Source: Lacticaseibacillus parakribbianus
Lineage (GTDB): Bacteria > Bacillota > Bacilli > Lactobacillales > Lactobacillaceae
Direction: 5' to 3'
Assembly (NCBI RefSeq): GCF_025490915.1
Contig: NZ_JANQBA010000013.1
Span: 1-64,000, forward strand
DNA: 64,000 bases
Shown here: positions 43,566 to 51,872 of the stretch, in pieces
Layout of the letters: the number at the start of each line of letters is the position of its first letter
Numbering within the stretch: the first letter of the stretch is position 1
Position numbers and translations under genes: made by a program
Notes under the pieces: model-generated
What the model was told of the DNA's origin: nothing
The model's database searches: none
The model's input: the letters and a program-made list of their open reading frames with translations, nothing else

Positions 43566-43879
43566 GGTGTCATCTCCTCGTTGCTCACAGTCTACGCTTG
43601 CCGCCCGGGCCGGGCAAGGCCGTTCGGCGCCGCTCAACCGTGCCGCTGCCTGCCGCCGGCTGTCACCGGCGCGTGGTTGAGGCCGACCACCCACCTGGTC
43701 GCCGGCAGAGTCAGATCGGGCGGTGCCGCTTCGGCTTCGTCGAGCGCCAACCGGCAACGCGGGAGCGCCTAGCTCGGACCGGCACTCGCGGCCAGGTTCG
43801 GGCCGCAATCACCACCCCTACGCTACCCGCCCCGCTCAATTCGCCGGCCGCCGCTCTGGCTCAAAAATCAGTCTCAGGG
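43566..43879. other. ~310 bp GC-rich intergenic stretch with no gene
   Basis: No ORF with a ribosome binding site. Several inverted repeats are visible, for example CTCAACC at 43634-43640 with GGTTGAG at 43676-43682 around a GCCGG/CCGGC core. Sequence composition is GC-rich like the coding regions, so it may be decayed coding sequence. No match to the structured repeat family seen elsewhere. Confidence 0.5.
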
Positions 43880-43934
43880 ACTACTTCACCTGTCGGGGTA
43901 ATCGTGCTATGATTACTCCGACAGACGAAGTAGT
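43880..43934 (+). promoter_or_regulatory. Promoter embedded in a 55-bp palindrome upstream of padR
   Basis: ACTACTTC..TGTCGG.GTAATC is mirrored by GATTAC.CCGACA..GAAGTAGT, three paired blocks around a 7-bp centre. TTCACC (43885-43890) and TATGAT (43908-43913), spaced 17 bp, lie inside the left arm and centre. A dimeric repressor binding here, most plausibly the PadR protein itself, would block the promoter. Confidence 0.75.
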
Positions 43935-43945
43935 GAGGTGAGCGC

Positions 43946-44275
43946 ATGATTTCAAGCGACGGCATCCGCGGCTACAACGACGCCATTATTCTGACCGTCC
44001 TGCAAGACGGCGATTCATACGGCTACCGGATTGCCCAACGCATCACGCAACGCACCGCTGGCGCCTACGAAATTCGCGAGACCACCCTGTACTCGGCCTT
44101 CACGCGACTGACCAAGGCCGGCTACATCACGGCGTATCCGGGCGAGATCTCGTACGGCCGGCCCCGGACGTACTACCACCTGACCGCAGCGGGCGCCGCC
44201 TTTTTGGCCGGTAAAAAAACCGAGTGGGTCCAGGTGCAGCGGGTTGTCAATCAGTTTTTAGCGGAGGAGCAGTGA
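43946..44275 (+). CDS. PadR-family transcriptional regulator
   Basis: 109 residues. Winged helix: ILTVLQDGDSYGYRIAQRI, then TTLYSAFTRLTKAGYITAYPGE, then RPRTYYHLTAAGAAFL, the typical PadR short form. Starts at ATG 43946 after GTGAGGTGAGCG. One base separates its stop from the next gene's ATG. Probably autoregulated through the palindrome directly upstream and controls the membrane protein encoded next. Confidence 0.9.
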   Translation: MISSDGIRGYNDAIILTVLQDGDSYGYRIAQRITQRTAGAYEIRETTLYSAFTRLTKAGYITAYPGEISYGRPRTYYHLTAAGAAFLAGKKTEWVQVQRVVNQFLAEEQ

Positions 44276-44276
44276 C

Positions 44277-45305
44277 ATGGAGACTTTACAGACATACCTA
44301 GACGGGTTGTTCAAGGCGGTGCCGGACACGCCGAAGACCAGAAAGGCCAAGCAGGACCTCTTGGACCTGATGACCGACCACTACCACGCGGAGCTCGCCT
44401 CGGGCAAGGGGCCGGCCGAGGCGCTGGGGCTTGTGATCAGCGAGTTCGGCGATGTGGACGAGGTGATGGACGCGCTGGAGGTCGATCAACCGCTGACCGG
44501 CGCCCCAACCGCCGACCAGGCCTCGCACGGCGGCGCGATTGCGCTTAACGAAGACGCGGCGGAAGGCTTTTGGGCCGGCACGGACCGCTTCGCCAAGTTG
44601 TTGAGCCTCGGCATCGCGCTGATCATCGCGGGGCTTGGCTTCACCGCGCTGCTGTCGACCCAGGGCGGCCCCCTCGCCGCCGTGGCCTTTCTGGTCTGCA
44701 CCGGCCTGGGCGTTGGCCTGATCATCGCCGCCAGCATGGGCTACCGCGACATCAGCCGGCCGGTGCGACACGCGCCGGTGACCGCGGCCACTCAGGCGCT
44801 GGCGCAAAGTCAAGCCAACGCCTACAACCGGCCGCACAGCATCGGCCTGGTCGGCGGCATCCTGATGTGCATCGGCTCGCTGGTTCCGCCGATTCTCAGC
44901 AACTACGGTGACTTCACCGGTGACGAGGCCGGCGCCGCCTTCTTCCTGTTCGTCGCCATCGGCGTCTACTTCCTGGTTTACACCGGCATCGTGGCCAGCG
45001 GCTTCAGTCGCCTGGCTCGCGCCAAAGTCGCCGCCGCAAGCGTAGACGCCCCCGCAGACGACTGGACCGAAGACGGTGAAGCGACGGCCGCAACCGCCCG
45101 TGACCGGCAGACGGCAACCTTCGCCGCGCCGCGCCACGGCGGGGTCTTGCCCCACGACCTGGCCGGCTTGCAGCCCTTTTACTGGCCGGTGTTGACCACC
45201 GCCTTCCTGTTCTTCGGCTTTATCGCCGAGACCTGGTCACTGGCCATCTTCATCCTGATTGTCGGCAGCCTTTTTGAAAAACCACTGTTCGGCAAGCGCA
45301 AATAA
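44277..45305 (+). CDS. Permease-prefix-domain membrane protein, partner of PadR
   Basis: 342 residues. Residues 1-75 form the permease prefix domain found in PadR-linked membrane proteins (KAVPDTPKTRKAKQDLLDLM; ALGLVISEFGDVDEVMDAL). About six membrane helices follow in two groups, separated by a hydrophilic linker near residue 250. There is no ABC domain. Transported substrate or sensing role unknown. ATG 44277 directly follows padR. Confidence 0.8.
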   Translation: METLQTYLDGLFKAVPDTPKTRKAKQDLLDLMTDHYHAELASGKGPAEALGLVISEFGDVDEVMDALEVDQPLTGAPTADQASHGGAIALNEDAAEGFWAGTDRFAKLLSLGIALIIAGLGFTALLSTQGGPLAAVAFLVCTGLGVGLIIAASMGYRDISRPVRHAPVTAATQALAQSQANAYNRPHSIGLVGGILMCIGSLVPPILSNYGDFTGDEAGAAFFLFVAIGVYFLVYTGIVASGFSRLARAKVAAASVDAPADDWTEDGEATAATARDRQTATFAAPRHGGVLPHDLAGLQPFYWPVLTTAFLFFGFIAETWSLAIFILIVGSLFEKPLFGKRK

Positions 45306-45314
45306 CCGTAATCC

Positions 45315-45345
45315 CGCGCCTTTCCTAGGAAAGGCGCCTTTTTTA
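45315..45345 (+). terminator. Terminator of the padR operon
   Basis: GCGCCTTTCC-TA-GGAAAGGCGC followed by CTTTTTT. Confidence 0.9.
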
Positions 45346-45418
45346 GCGGCCGGGGTGCCTTGACTTATGCCGATCACACTATCAAAATATAAGTATTACG
45401 TTAAAAGTGAGGTCTAAC

Positions 45419-47161
45419 ATGCTACTTGAACAAATCGATTCACCCAAGGACCTGAAAAAGCTGAGCGTGGCCCAACTGCCCCAGCTCGCCCAGGAAATTC
45501 GCCACGCCCTGCTGAACAAGGTCTCCCAAACCGGCGGCCACGTCGGGCCCAACCTCGGCGACGTGGAGTTGACCATCGCTTTTCACTACGTCTTCGACTC
45601 CCCGACCGACAAGGTGGTCTGGGACGTCTCACACCAAAGCTACACCCACAAGATTCTGACCGGCCGTAAGCAGGCTTGGCTGGACCCGGCCCATTTTGAC
45701 GATGTCTCCGGCTTCACCGCCCCCGAGGAAAGCCCCCACGACTTCTTCACCATCGGCCACACATCGACTTCCATCGGCCTGGCGACCGGCATGGCGATCG
45801 CGCGGGATCACAAGCACGAGCCCGGCAACATCGTCGCGGTGATCGGCGACGGCTCGCTGTCCGGTGGCCTGGCCTACGAGGCGCTGAACAACGCCGCGGT
45901 GCTGGCCGGCCAGCTGATCATCGTGGTCAACGACAACGAGATGAGCATCGCCGAGAACCACGGCGGTATCTACCAGAACCTGAAGTTGCTGCGGGAAACC
46001 GACGGCAAGGCCGAGCGCAACCTCTTCAAGGCGATTGGTTTGGACTACCGCTACGAGCCCAACGGCAATGACGTCGCGGCGATGATCGCCGCCTTCCAGG
46101 CGGTCGCTAACCTCGACCACCCGATTGTGCTGCACGTTCACACCGACAAGGGGCTGGGTTACGCCCCGGCCGAGATCGACAAGGAACACTGGCACTGGCA
46201 CGTTCCCTTCGACCTGACCACCGGCGTCGCCCTGCACCAGGGTGCGAGCGTGTCCTACAACAGCCTGATTCTGGACCGGCTGGAAAAGCACATCCAAGAA
46301 GACGCGGCGCCGATCTACGCGCTGAACGCCGCCATCCCCGGCTCGTTTGGCCTCAAGCGCTTCGCCGCCGACTACCCCAAGCGCTACATCGACGTCGGCA
46401 TCGCCGAGCAGGTGTCCATCACCCTGGCGGCCGGCCTGGCGCAGCAAGGCATGCGGCCGGTGGTGTTCCACTCCGGCACCTTCTTGCAACGCGCCTACGA
46501 CCAGCTCTCCCACGACCTGGGCATCAACGCGCTACCGGCCGTCTTGATTCTCAACGGTGGGGCGGTCTCCGGCGGCGACCCGACGCACCAGGGAACCTTC
46601 GACATCGCGATGCTGGCCAACATCCCCAACCTGACCTACCTGGCCCCGACCACCGCAGAGGAGCTCTTGGCCCAGCTGGACTGGGCGCTGAGCCAAACCG
46701 CCGGCCCCGTCGCGATCCGGGTGCCGGCCCATGGCGTCCACAACGCCCCGCTTGATCCGGACTTCGCGCCGACGCGGCTGCACATCCAGCACCGCGGCAG
46801 CCAAGTGGCGCTCTTGGGGCTGGGTTCGGCCATGCCGACCGCCCAGGCGGTGGCCAAACAGTTGGCCGCACACGACATCGATGCCACGTTGGCCGACCCG
46901 CGCAGCACCAACGCCGTGACCGCAGCGGACCTCGACCAGCTGGCCGACCACCAGCTGGTGGTCACGATCGAGGAAGGCAGCCTAGACGGCGGCTTCGGTC
47001 AAAAGGTCGCGGCCCACTTCGGCCCGACCGCCACGCGGGTGTTGACCATCGGCGCCAAGCGCCAGTTCAACGACCGCGAAAGCACGGCCGAGCTGCTGCA
47101 GCGCGATCACCTGACCCCGGAGCTGATTACCGCGGACATTCTCAAGGTGCTGGCCGACTAG
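45419..47161 (+). CDS. DXS-like thiamine-diphosphate enzyme
   Basis: 580 residues of the 1-deoxy-D-xylulose-5-phosphate synthase/transketolase family. WDVSHQSYTHKILTGR and FTIGHTSTSIGLATG hold the DXS-type His residues; IGDGSLSGGLAYEALNNAA ... NDNEMSI is the ThDP-Mg motif; AEQVSITLAAGLA is the Glu activating ThDP. It differs from true DXS: the DRAG segment is LNGGAVSGGD and the RGN segment is PAHGVHN, so two arginines that bind the substrate phosphate (R420 and R478 in E. coli as I recall) are lost. ATG 45419 (GAGG upstream) is preferred to GTG 45407. Substrate therefore open. Confidence 0.8.
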   Translation: MLLEQIDSPKDLKKLSVAQLPQLAQEIRHALLNKVSQTGGHVGPNLGDVELTIAFHYVFDSPTDKVVWDVSHQSYTHKILTGRKQAWLDPAHFDDVSGFTAPEESPHDFFTIGHTSTSIGLATGMAIARDHKHEPGNIVAVIGDGSLSGGLAYEALNNAAVLAGQLIIVVNDNEMSIAENHGGIYQNLKLLRETDGKAERNLFKAIGLDYRYEPNGNDVAAMIAAFQAVANLDHPIVLHVHTDKGLGYAPAEIDKEHWHWHVPFDLTTGVALHQGASVSYNSLILDRLEKHIQEDAAPIYALNAAIPGSFGLKRFAADYPKRYIDVGIAEQVSITLAAGLAQQGMRPVVFHSGTFLQRAYDQLSHDLGINALPAVLILNGGAVSGGDPTHQGTFDIAMLANIPNLTYLAPTTAEELLAQLDWALSQTAGPVAIRVPAHGVHNAPLDPDFAPTRLHIQHRGSQVALLGLGSAMPTAQAVAKQLAAHDIDATLADPRSTNAVTAADLDQLADHQLVVTIEEGSLDGGFGQKVAAHFGPTATRVLTIGAKRQFNDRESTAELLQRDHLTPELITADILKVLAD

Positions 47162-47167
47162 CTGGCC

Positions 47168-47204
47168 CAGGCGCTGTCGCCACGTGCGGCGGCGCCTTTT
47201 TGGT
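47168..47204 (+). terminator. Terminator of the DXS-like gene
   Basis: AGGCGCTGTCGCC-ACGTGC-GGCGGCGCCT followed by TTTT. Confidence 0.78.
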
Positions 47205-47212
47205 GGCGACTA

Positions 47213-47283
47213 TTTAGACAAAATTCGAAATTGTGATTGCCTTCCCCATGCGACGGCCGTATAATTTAGACAAAATTCGAAAT
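47213..47283 (+). promoter_or_regulatory. Promoter of the SdpRI/ABC operon flanked by 19-bp direct repeats
   Basis: TTTAGACAAAATTCGAAAT occurs twice, at 47213-47231 and 47265-47283, exactly 52 bp apart (about five helical turns). Between them are TTGCCT (47237-47242) and TATAAT (47260-47265) with a 17-bp spacer. The second repeat abuts the -10 and the start site. The repeats are good candidates for the binding site of the ArsR/SdpR-type regulator coded in the operon. Confidence 0.8.
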
Positions 47284-47296
47284 AGGAGGTCAACTC

Positions 47297-47497
47297 ATGA
47301 CCGCTTTGAAAGACAACCTGCCCCTCCTGCTGCCGCTGGTCGCCATCGACTTGGGCCTGTTGATCACGGCGCTGGTGTCGATTCTGCGCCACCACCACTT
47401 CCGCTACGGCAACAAGGTGATCTGGCTGATCGCGATTTTTGCCATCCACCCCTTCGGCGCCATCGCCTATCTGCTGTTCGGCCGGGAGGTGCAGTGA
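47297..47497 (+). CDS. PLDc_N-type small membrane protein
   Basis: 66 residues from ATG 47297 after AGGAGGT. Two hydrophobic segments (LPLLLPLVAIDLGLLITALV and KVIWLIAIFAIHPFGAIAYLL) ending in FGREVQ; this is the short 'phospholipase D nuclease N-terminal' family often found next to ABC immunity genes. Stop and next ATG overlap (TGATG). First gene of a five-gene operon. Confidence 0.8.
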   Translation: MTALKDNLPLLLPLVAIDLGLLITALVSILRHHHFRYGNKVIWLIAIFAIHPFGAIAYLLFGREVQ

Positions 47498-48450
47498 TGG
47501 CCCTGGTTGAGCTGCAGCACGTGAGCAAGGCCTTCAAGGACCAGCCGGTGTTGACCGACCTGTCCCTGGCCGTCCCGGAGGGCAGCATCTACGGCTTCGT
47601 CGGTGAGAACGGCGCCGGCAAAACCACGACGATGAAGCTGATTTTGGGACTGCTGCAGCGCGATGCCGGCACCATCACCGTCGCCGGCCGCCCCGTGGTC
47701 TACGGCGGCGCGGCCGTGGCGGCCGGCATCGGCTACCTGCCGGATGTCCCCGAGTTTTACGACGAGCTGACCCCCAGCGAGTACCTGAGCCTGTGCGGTC
47801 GACTGACCGGCATCGACGGCCGCGAGCTGCCGCAGCGCATCGCCGCGATGCTCAAGACGGTCGGCCTGCCGCAAAACCGCCGGCGCATCCGCGGCTTCTC
47901 CCGCGGCATGAAGCAGCGCCTCGGGGTGGCCCAGGCGCTGCTGGCCAGACCGCGGCTGCTGATTGCAGACGAGCCGACCTCGGCGCTTGACCCCACCGGC
48001 CGCCGCGAGTTTTTGGACCTGCTGGCCAGCCTGCGCGGCGAAACCACCATCCTGTTGTCCAGCCACATCCTCGGCGACGTCGAGCGCATCTGCGACCACG
48101 TCGGCATCCTGCACGGTGGCCGCCTTCAGGCTCAGGGGCCGCTGAAGGCACTGCTCGCCGCTCACGCCCAGGCCAAGGTGGCGCTGGGTTTTGCGGACGC
48201 CGCGACCACGCAACAGGCGGCGGCCGTGCTTCACGTCGCGGCGGCCGCAAAGCCGGTGGCAGCCGGTGCGGCCCCGCAACCGGACGCCACCGCAGTGACT
48301 GCGACCACCCTGCTGCTGCCGGCCGCCCAAGGCCTAACCCAGGCGCTGCAGCCGGCGCTGGCCGCCTTGCTGGCCCAGGGGCTGGTGCCGGTTCGCGTCA
48401 GCCCGGTGCAGCCGAGCCTGGAGGATCTGTTCATGGAGGTGACACGATGA
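47497..48450 (+). CDS. ABC transporter ATP-binding protein
   Basis: 317 residues. Walker A GENGAGKTTTMKLILG, signature FSRGMKQRLGVAQAL, Walker [13 protein letters not shown], with a C-terminal non-catalytic extension of about 100 residues. This BcrA/CcmA-like type is common in peptide-antibiotic self-protection systems. Overlaps the permease gene by 4 bp (ATGA). Confidence 0.9.
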   Translation: MALVELQHVSKAFKDQPVLTDLSLAVPEGSIYGFVGENGAGKTTTMKLILGLLQRDAGTITVAGRPVVYGGAAVAAGIGYLPDVPEFYDELTPSEYLSLCGRLTGIDGRELPQRIAAMLKTVGLPQNRRRIRGFSRGMKQRLGVAQALLARPRLLIADEPTSALDPTGRREFLDLLASLRGETTILLSSHILGDVERICDHVGILHGGRLQAQGPLKALLAAHAQAKVALGFADAATTQQAAAVLHVAAAAKPVAAGAAPQPDATAVTATTLLLPAAQGLTQALQPALAALLAQGLVPVRVSPVQPSLEDLFMEVTR

Positions 48451-49208
48451 AGGCGACCTGGTTTTTCCTGCGCAAGGAGGGGCTGGTGCATTGGCGCCGC
48501 GGCCGCTTCCTGCTGATTGGGCTGGTGTTTTTGCTGTTTGCCCTCGAGAGCCCCTTGGTGGCGCGGCTGACCCCGCAGCTACTCAAGAGCATGGGCAACG
48601 GCATTCAGATCACGCTGCCGGCGCCGACCAGCGTCGATTCTTGGACCCAGTTTTACAAAAACATCGACCAGCTCGGCATCTTCCTCTTCGCCATCGTCTG
48701 GTCCGGCAGCATCGCCGCCGAGGTCAAAAGCGGCACCTTGGTGAACCTCGTGACCAAGGGCCTGCCGCGTTACGCGGTGGTGCTGGCCAAGTTCGCGCTG
48801 GCCGCGGCCACCTGGCTTTTGGCCCTGCTCGGCAGTTTTCTCGTCACCTGGGCCTACACCACTTACTACTTCAAGGACGCGCTGACCCCGCACGTCTGGC
48901 AGGGGCTGTGGCCGCTGGCCCTGTACGGCCTGATGGTCATCGCCATCACCCTGCTGGGGTCGGCCGCCACCCAAAGCAGCTTTGCCGGCTTCATCGCCGT
49001 GGCGGCCAGCGTCGTGGTGATGGGACTGGGCGACATGTGGCGACCCCTGCGGCGGTTCAACCCGCTGAGCCTGACCACCAACGCGCTGCCCTGGGTTCGC
49101 GGCACCAAGACGCTGACCAGCGTCGCCCCGGCCTTCGCCCTGACGGTGCTGATCACCGGCGGCTGCCTGGCCCTGGCCATCGTCGCGCTGAACCGGCGGC
49201 GGCTGTGA
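48447..49208 (+). CDS. ABC-2-type permease
   Basis: 253 residues, six membrane helices. A luminal/outer loop of about 50 residues follows helix 1 (LLKSMGNGIQITLPAPTSVD). Partner of the upstream ATPase. Family members confer bacteriocin or lantibiotic immunity, or export small peptides; substrate unknown. Confidence 0.85.
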   Translation: MKATWFFLRKEGLVHWRRGRFLLIGLVFLLFALESPLVARLTPQLLKSMGNGIQITLPAPTSVDSWTQFYKNIDQLGIFLFAIVWSGSIAAEVKSGTLVNLVTKGLPRYAVVLAKFALAAATWLLALLGSFLVTWAYTTYYFKDALTPHVWQGLWPLALYGLMVIAITLLGSAATQSSFAGFIAVAASVVVMGLGDMWRPLRRFNPLSLTTNALPWVRGTKTLTSVAPAFALTVLITGGCLALAIVALNRRRL

Positions 49209-49256
49209 GGCGGCGAGCCGGCCGCCGCAATGCACCCACGCTCACAAGGAGGTCAC

Positions 49257-49532
49257 ATGGCACTCACTGATACCCTCAAGGCCATCAACGACCCGGTGCG
49301 GCGCCAGATTCTGGAGCTGCTCAAAAAAGGCGACCAATCCGCCGGCGACATCGCCGCGCAGTTCGACCTGTCACAGGCCACGGTGTCCTACCACCTGAAG
49401 CTGCTGCGCCAGGCCGGGCTGGTCGATTTGAACAAAGACAAAAATTTCATCTATTACAGCCTGAACCTGAGCGTGTTCGAGGAGCTTTTGGGCTGGATCT
49501 ACGACCTGGGAGGCCACCACGATGAATCCTAA
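49257..49532 (+). CDS. sdpR: ArsR-family autorepressor, SdpR type
   Basis: 91 residues, ATG 49257 after AAGGAGG. Winged helix with DPVRRQILELLKKGDQSAGDIAAQFDLSQATVSYHLKLLRQAGLV; no metal-binding ELCVCDL motif, so not a metal sensor. This matches SdpR of Bacillus, which represses the sdpRI operon until SdpI captures the toxin. It overlaps the next gene by 11 bp. Confidence 0.85.
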   Translation: MALTDTLKAINDPVRRQILELLKKGDQSAGDIAAQFDLSQATVSYHLKLLRQAGLVDLNKDKNFIYYSLNLSVFEELLGWIYDLGGHHDES

Positions 49533-50109
49533 ACGCATGCTTGCCGTCACCGTTCCCGTCATTCTCGCCCCAATCCTGTACGGCCTGGCGGTGTATAACC
49601 GGCTGCCGGCGACGATGGCCATTCACTGGGGCATCGACAGCCAACCCAACGGCTGGGCGCCGCGGCCTCTGGTGGTCTTCGGGCTGCCGGTGCTGATGGC
49701 CGTGTTCCAGGCCGTCGTGCTGCTGGTGCCGCGCGGCAAGCAGGCCGCCCCGCGCTTCGAGCGGGTGGTCGACTGGCTGATGCCGCTTCTCACCGTCATT
49801 TTGTACATCACCACCATCCAGATCGGCCTGGGCCAGCGGCTCGATGTCTGGCGCATCGCGACGCTTCTGATCGCCGTGATGTTTCTGGCGATGGGCAACT
49901 ACCTGCCGACGGTACCGGCCGACTACAGCCGCCGCGTGTTGCAGCCGCGGCGGCCGCTGCCCAAACCCGCCCTGCGCTGGCTGGGCCGCGCGATGGTACT
50001 CAGCGGGTTGCTGCTCTTGGTCAGCCTGTTCTTGCACCCCCTGGTCTCCGTCGCCGTCTTGGCCGCCACGGTTTTGGCGCTGCTGGTGCTGCCGCTAATC
50101 ATCAAGTGA
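49522..50109 (+). CDS. SdpI-family immunity membrane protein
   Basis: 195 residues, six membrane helices. Residues ~25-50, RLPATMAIHWGIDSQPNGWAPR, are the DUF1648 motif of the SdpI family; a YLPTVPADYSRRV loop and the last helices fit SdpI as well. In Bacillus, SdpI protects against the SdpC toxin and sequesters SdpR. No sdpABC toxin genes are seen in this window, so it may protect against a foreign peptide. Last gene of the operon. Confidence 0.87.
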   Translation: MNPKRMLAVTVPVILAPILYGLAVYNRLPATMAIHWGIDSQPNGWAPRPLVVFGLPVLMAVFQAVVLLVPRGKQAAPRFERVVDWLMPLLTVILYITTIQIGLGQRLDVWRIATLLIAVMFLAMGNYLPTVPADYSRRVLQPRRPLPKPALRWLGRAMVLSGLLLLVSLFLHPLVSVAVLAATVLALLVLPLIIK

Positions 50110-50114
50110 CGCCG

Positions 50115-50154
50115 AAAATGGGCCACACCCGATTGCCTGGGTGTGGCCCATTTT
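50115..50154. terminator. Bidirectional terminator of the SdpRI operon
   Basis: AAAATGGGCCACACCC and GGGTGTGGCCCATTTT form a 16-bp perfect stem. Confidence 0.9.
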
Positions 50155-50171
50155 GCGTTGCCGACGCCGCT

Positions 50172-51059
50172 TTAATTAGGAAACAGCCGCGCCACGATGG
50201 CCGCCACCGGCTCGACGCGAGTCAGCTTGCCGGCAATCTGGCCGGCCATCAAGGTGCCGTGGTCGACGTCGCCAGCGATTGCCCGAGTCAGGCTGCCGGT
50301 GGTCATCGCCTGCAGCGAGTCGGCGTCGGCCCCGGCGGCCTCGGCCTCCAGGTAGGCGGCGGTCAGCGGGTTCTTGAGGCTTCGCACCGCGTCGTGCAGC
50401 GCCCGGCCAGTGACCACCGTGTCGGTGTCCGTGGCCGCGATCACCGCGTCCTTGTAGGCCGCGGCGATCGGGGTTTCACTCGCCACCAAAAAGGCGGTGC
50501 CGACCTGAACGCCGCTGGCGCCCAGCGCCTGGGCCGCGGCGACGCCGGCCGCATCGGCGATGCCGCCGGCAGCAAACACCGGCAGGGCGACCGCGGCCGC
50601 CACCTGCTGCACCAGGCTGAAGGTGGTCTCCGTGCCGATGTGGCCGCCGGACTCCATGCCTTCGGCGACCAGGGCGTCGACGCCCAGCGCCGCCATTTTG
50701 ACCGCGACCTTCACGCTTGGAATCACCGCAACCACCTTGGTCCCCACCGCCTGGATCGCCTGGCAAAAGGCCTTGGGGGTGCCGGCGCTGGTGGTGACCA
50801 CCGGCACCGGATGCGCGATCAGGTAAGGCACGATTTCGGCCATGTTGGGTTGTTGCAGCATCAGGTTGACCCCGAACGGCTGGTCGGTCGCCGCGCGAAC
50901 CGCCGCGATGGCCGCCGCAAGCTCTGCGACCGTCATGTTGGTGGTGGTCAAAACCCCCAGTCCTCCGGCGTTGCTGACCGCCGCCACCAGCGGCGGCAGC
51001 GAGATTTGCGCCAAGGCGCCTTGAATCAAGGGGTAACGGGTGCCGAGAATTGTCGTCAT
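50172..51059 (-). CDS. FabK/nitronate monooxygenase-family flavoprotein
   Basis: 295 residues. The FMN-dependent TIM barrel matches FabK enoyl-ACP reductase II and 2-nitropropane dioxygenases: YPLIQGALAQIS, SNAGGLGVLTTTNM, PFGVNLML, AEGMESGGHIG, VFAAGGIADAAGVAAAQALGASGVQVGTAFL, and a C-terminal MAGQIAGKL. Closest in layout to FabK, but it stands outside a fab gene cluster, so NMO or an ancillary enoyl reductase are both possible. ATG 51059 after AAGGAAG. Confidence 0.82.
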   Translation of the reverse strand: MTTILGTRYPLIQGALAQISLPPLVAAVSNAGGLGVLTTTNMTVAELAAAIAAVRAATDQPFGVNLMLQQPNMAEIVPYLIAHPVPVVTTSAGTPKAFCQAIQAVGTKVVAVIPSVKVAVKMAALGVDALVAEGMESGGHIGTETTFSLVQQVAAAVALPVFAAGGIADAAGVAAAQALGASGVQVGTAFLVASETPIAAAYKDAVIAATDTDTVVTGRALHDAVRSLKNPLTAAYLEAEAAGADADSLQAMTTGSLTRAIAGDVDHGTLMAGQIAGKLTRVEPVAAIVARLFPN

Positions 51060-51164
51060 GATGTAAACTTCCTTTCGCAATCGGTGCGACCACTGGCCGC
51101 GATACGCACAGCCTACGCCAAAGCCCGGCACAATGCCTTCACAGGTTGGCGCTTTTGCCCAAAA

Positions 51165-51872
51165 TCAGTTGCTGCTCTTGTCCGGCAGGAACGGCTGCAC
51201 CAGCCCGGCCAGCGCCTCGACGTTGCGGGTCTGAATGTAGACGCGGCCGGAGCCCGAGAAGTGGTTGACCAGCCCCTCGCCGGTGGTGAAGCCAAAGGCG
51301 CCGCTAGCCGCCTCGATGCGGTAATCCAGGGTGCTGGCCCAGGCGACCACGTGGTTGTTGTCGACCACGTAATCGTCGGCCGCCGCCAGGTCCAGCGCCA
51401 GCAGGTCACCGTATGCGCTGACCAGCATCGTGCCGTGGCCGTGCGTCGCCATCACGAACAGGCCGCCGGTGCCGCCGAACAGCGCCCGACCGACGCTTTG
51501 GCGCTCCATCTTGTAGCCCGTGGTCGCATCCGCGGCCAAAAAGGCGCCGGTGTTCAGCCGCCACTGGTGGTCATCATCAACCGTCAGCTCGCGAATCGCC
51601 CCGGGGTTGCCCGGCGCCACGGCCAGCTCGCCGGCAGCCGCCGTCGCCGTCGCCGTGGTGATGAAAAAGGACTCACCGGAGGTCATGCTGCGGCCGATCG
51701 CACTCATCAAGCCGCCCAGGCCCCCTTTGCCGTTGCTGTTCATCCGCCCCTCAAGCGCCACGCGGCCGTTGTGGTAAATCATCGCGCCGGATTCGATCTG
51801 AACCGCCTGCCCCTGATCCAGGTGAACCACCGCGATGGGAAACGTGTCGCTGCCCTGCAATTGATAATCCAT
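51165..51872 (-). CDS. AIM24/TIGR00266 family protein
   Basis: 235 residues of beta-rich repeat structure: QLQGSDTFPIAVVHLDQGQ, SGAMIYHNGRV, GGLFVMATHGHGTM and GFGFTTGEGLVNHFSGSG-like motifs are typical of the AIM24 family, whose biochemical role is unclear. ATG 51872 after AAGGAGGCGC. The FabK-like gene follows after about 105 bp. Confidence 0.82.
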   Translation of the reverse strand: MDYQLQGSDTFPIAVVHLDQGQAVQIESGAMIYHNGRVALEGRMNSNGKGGLGGLMSAIGRSMTSGESFFITTATATAAAGELAVAPGNPGAIRELTVDDDHQWRLNTGAFLAADATTGYKMERQSVGRALFGGTGGLFVMATHGHGTMLVSAYGDLLALDLAAADDYVVDNNHVVAWASTLDYRIEAASGAFGFTTGEGLVNHFSGSGRVYIQTRNVEALAGLVQPFLPDKSSN

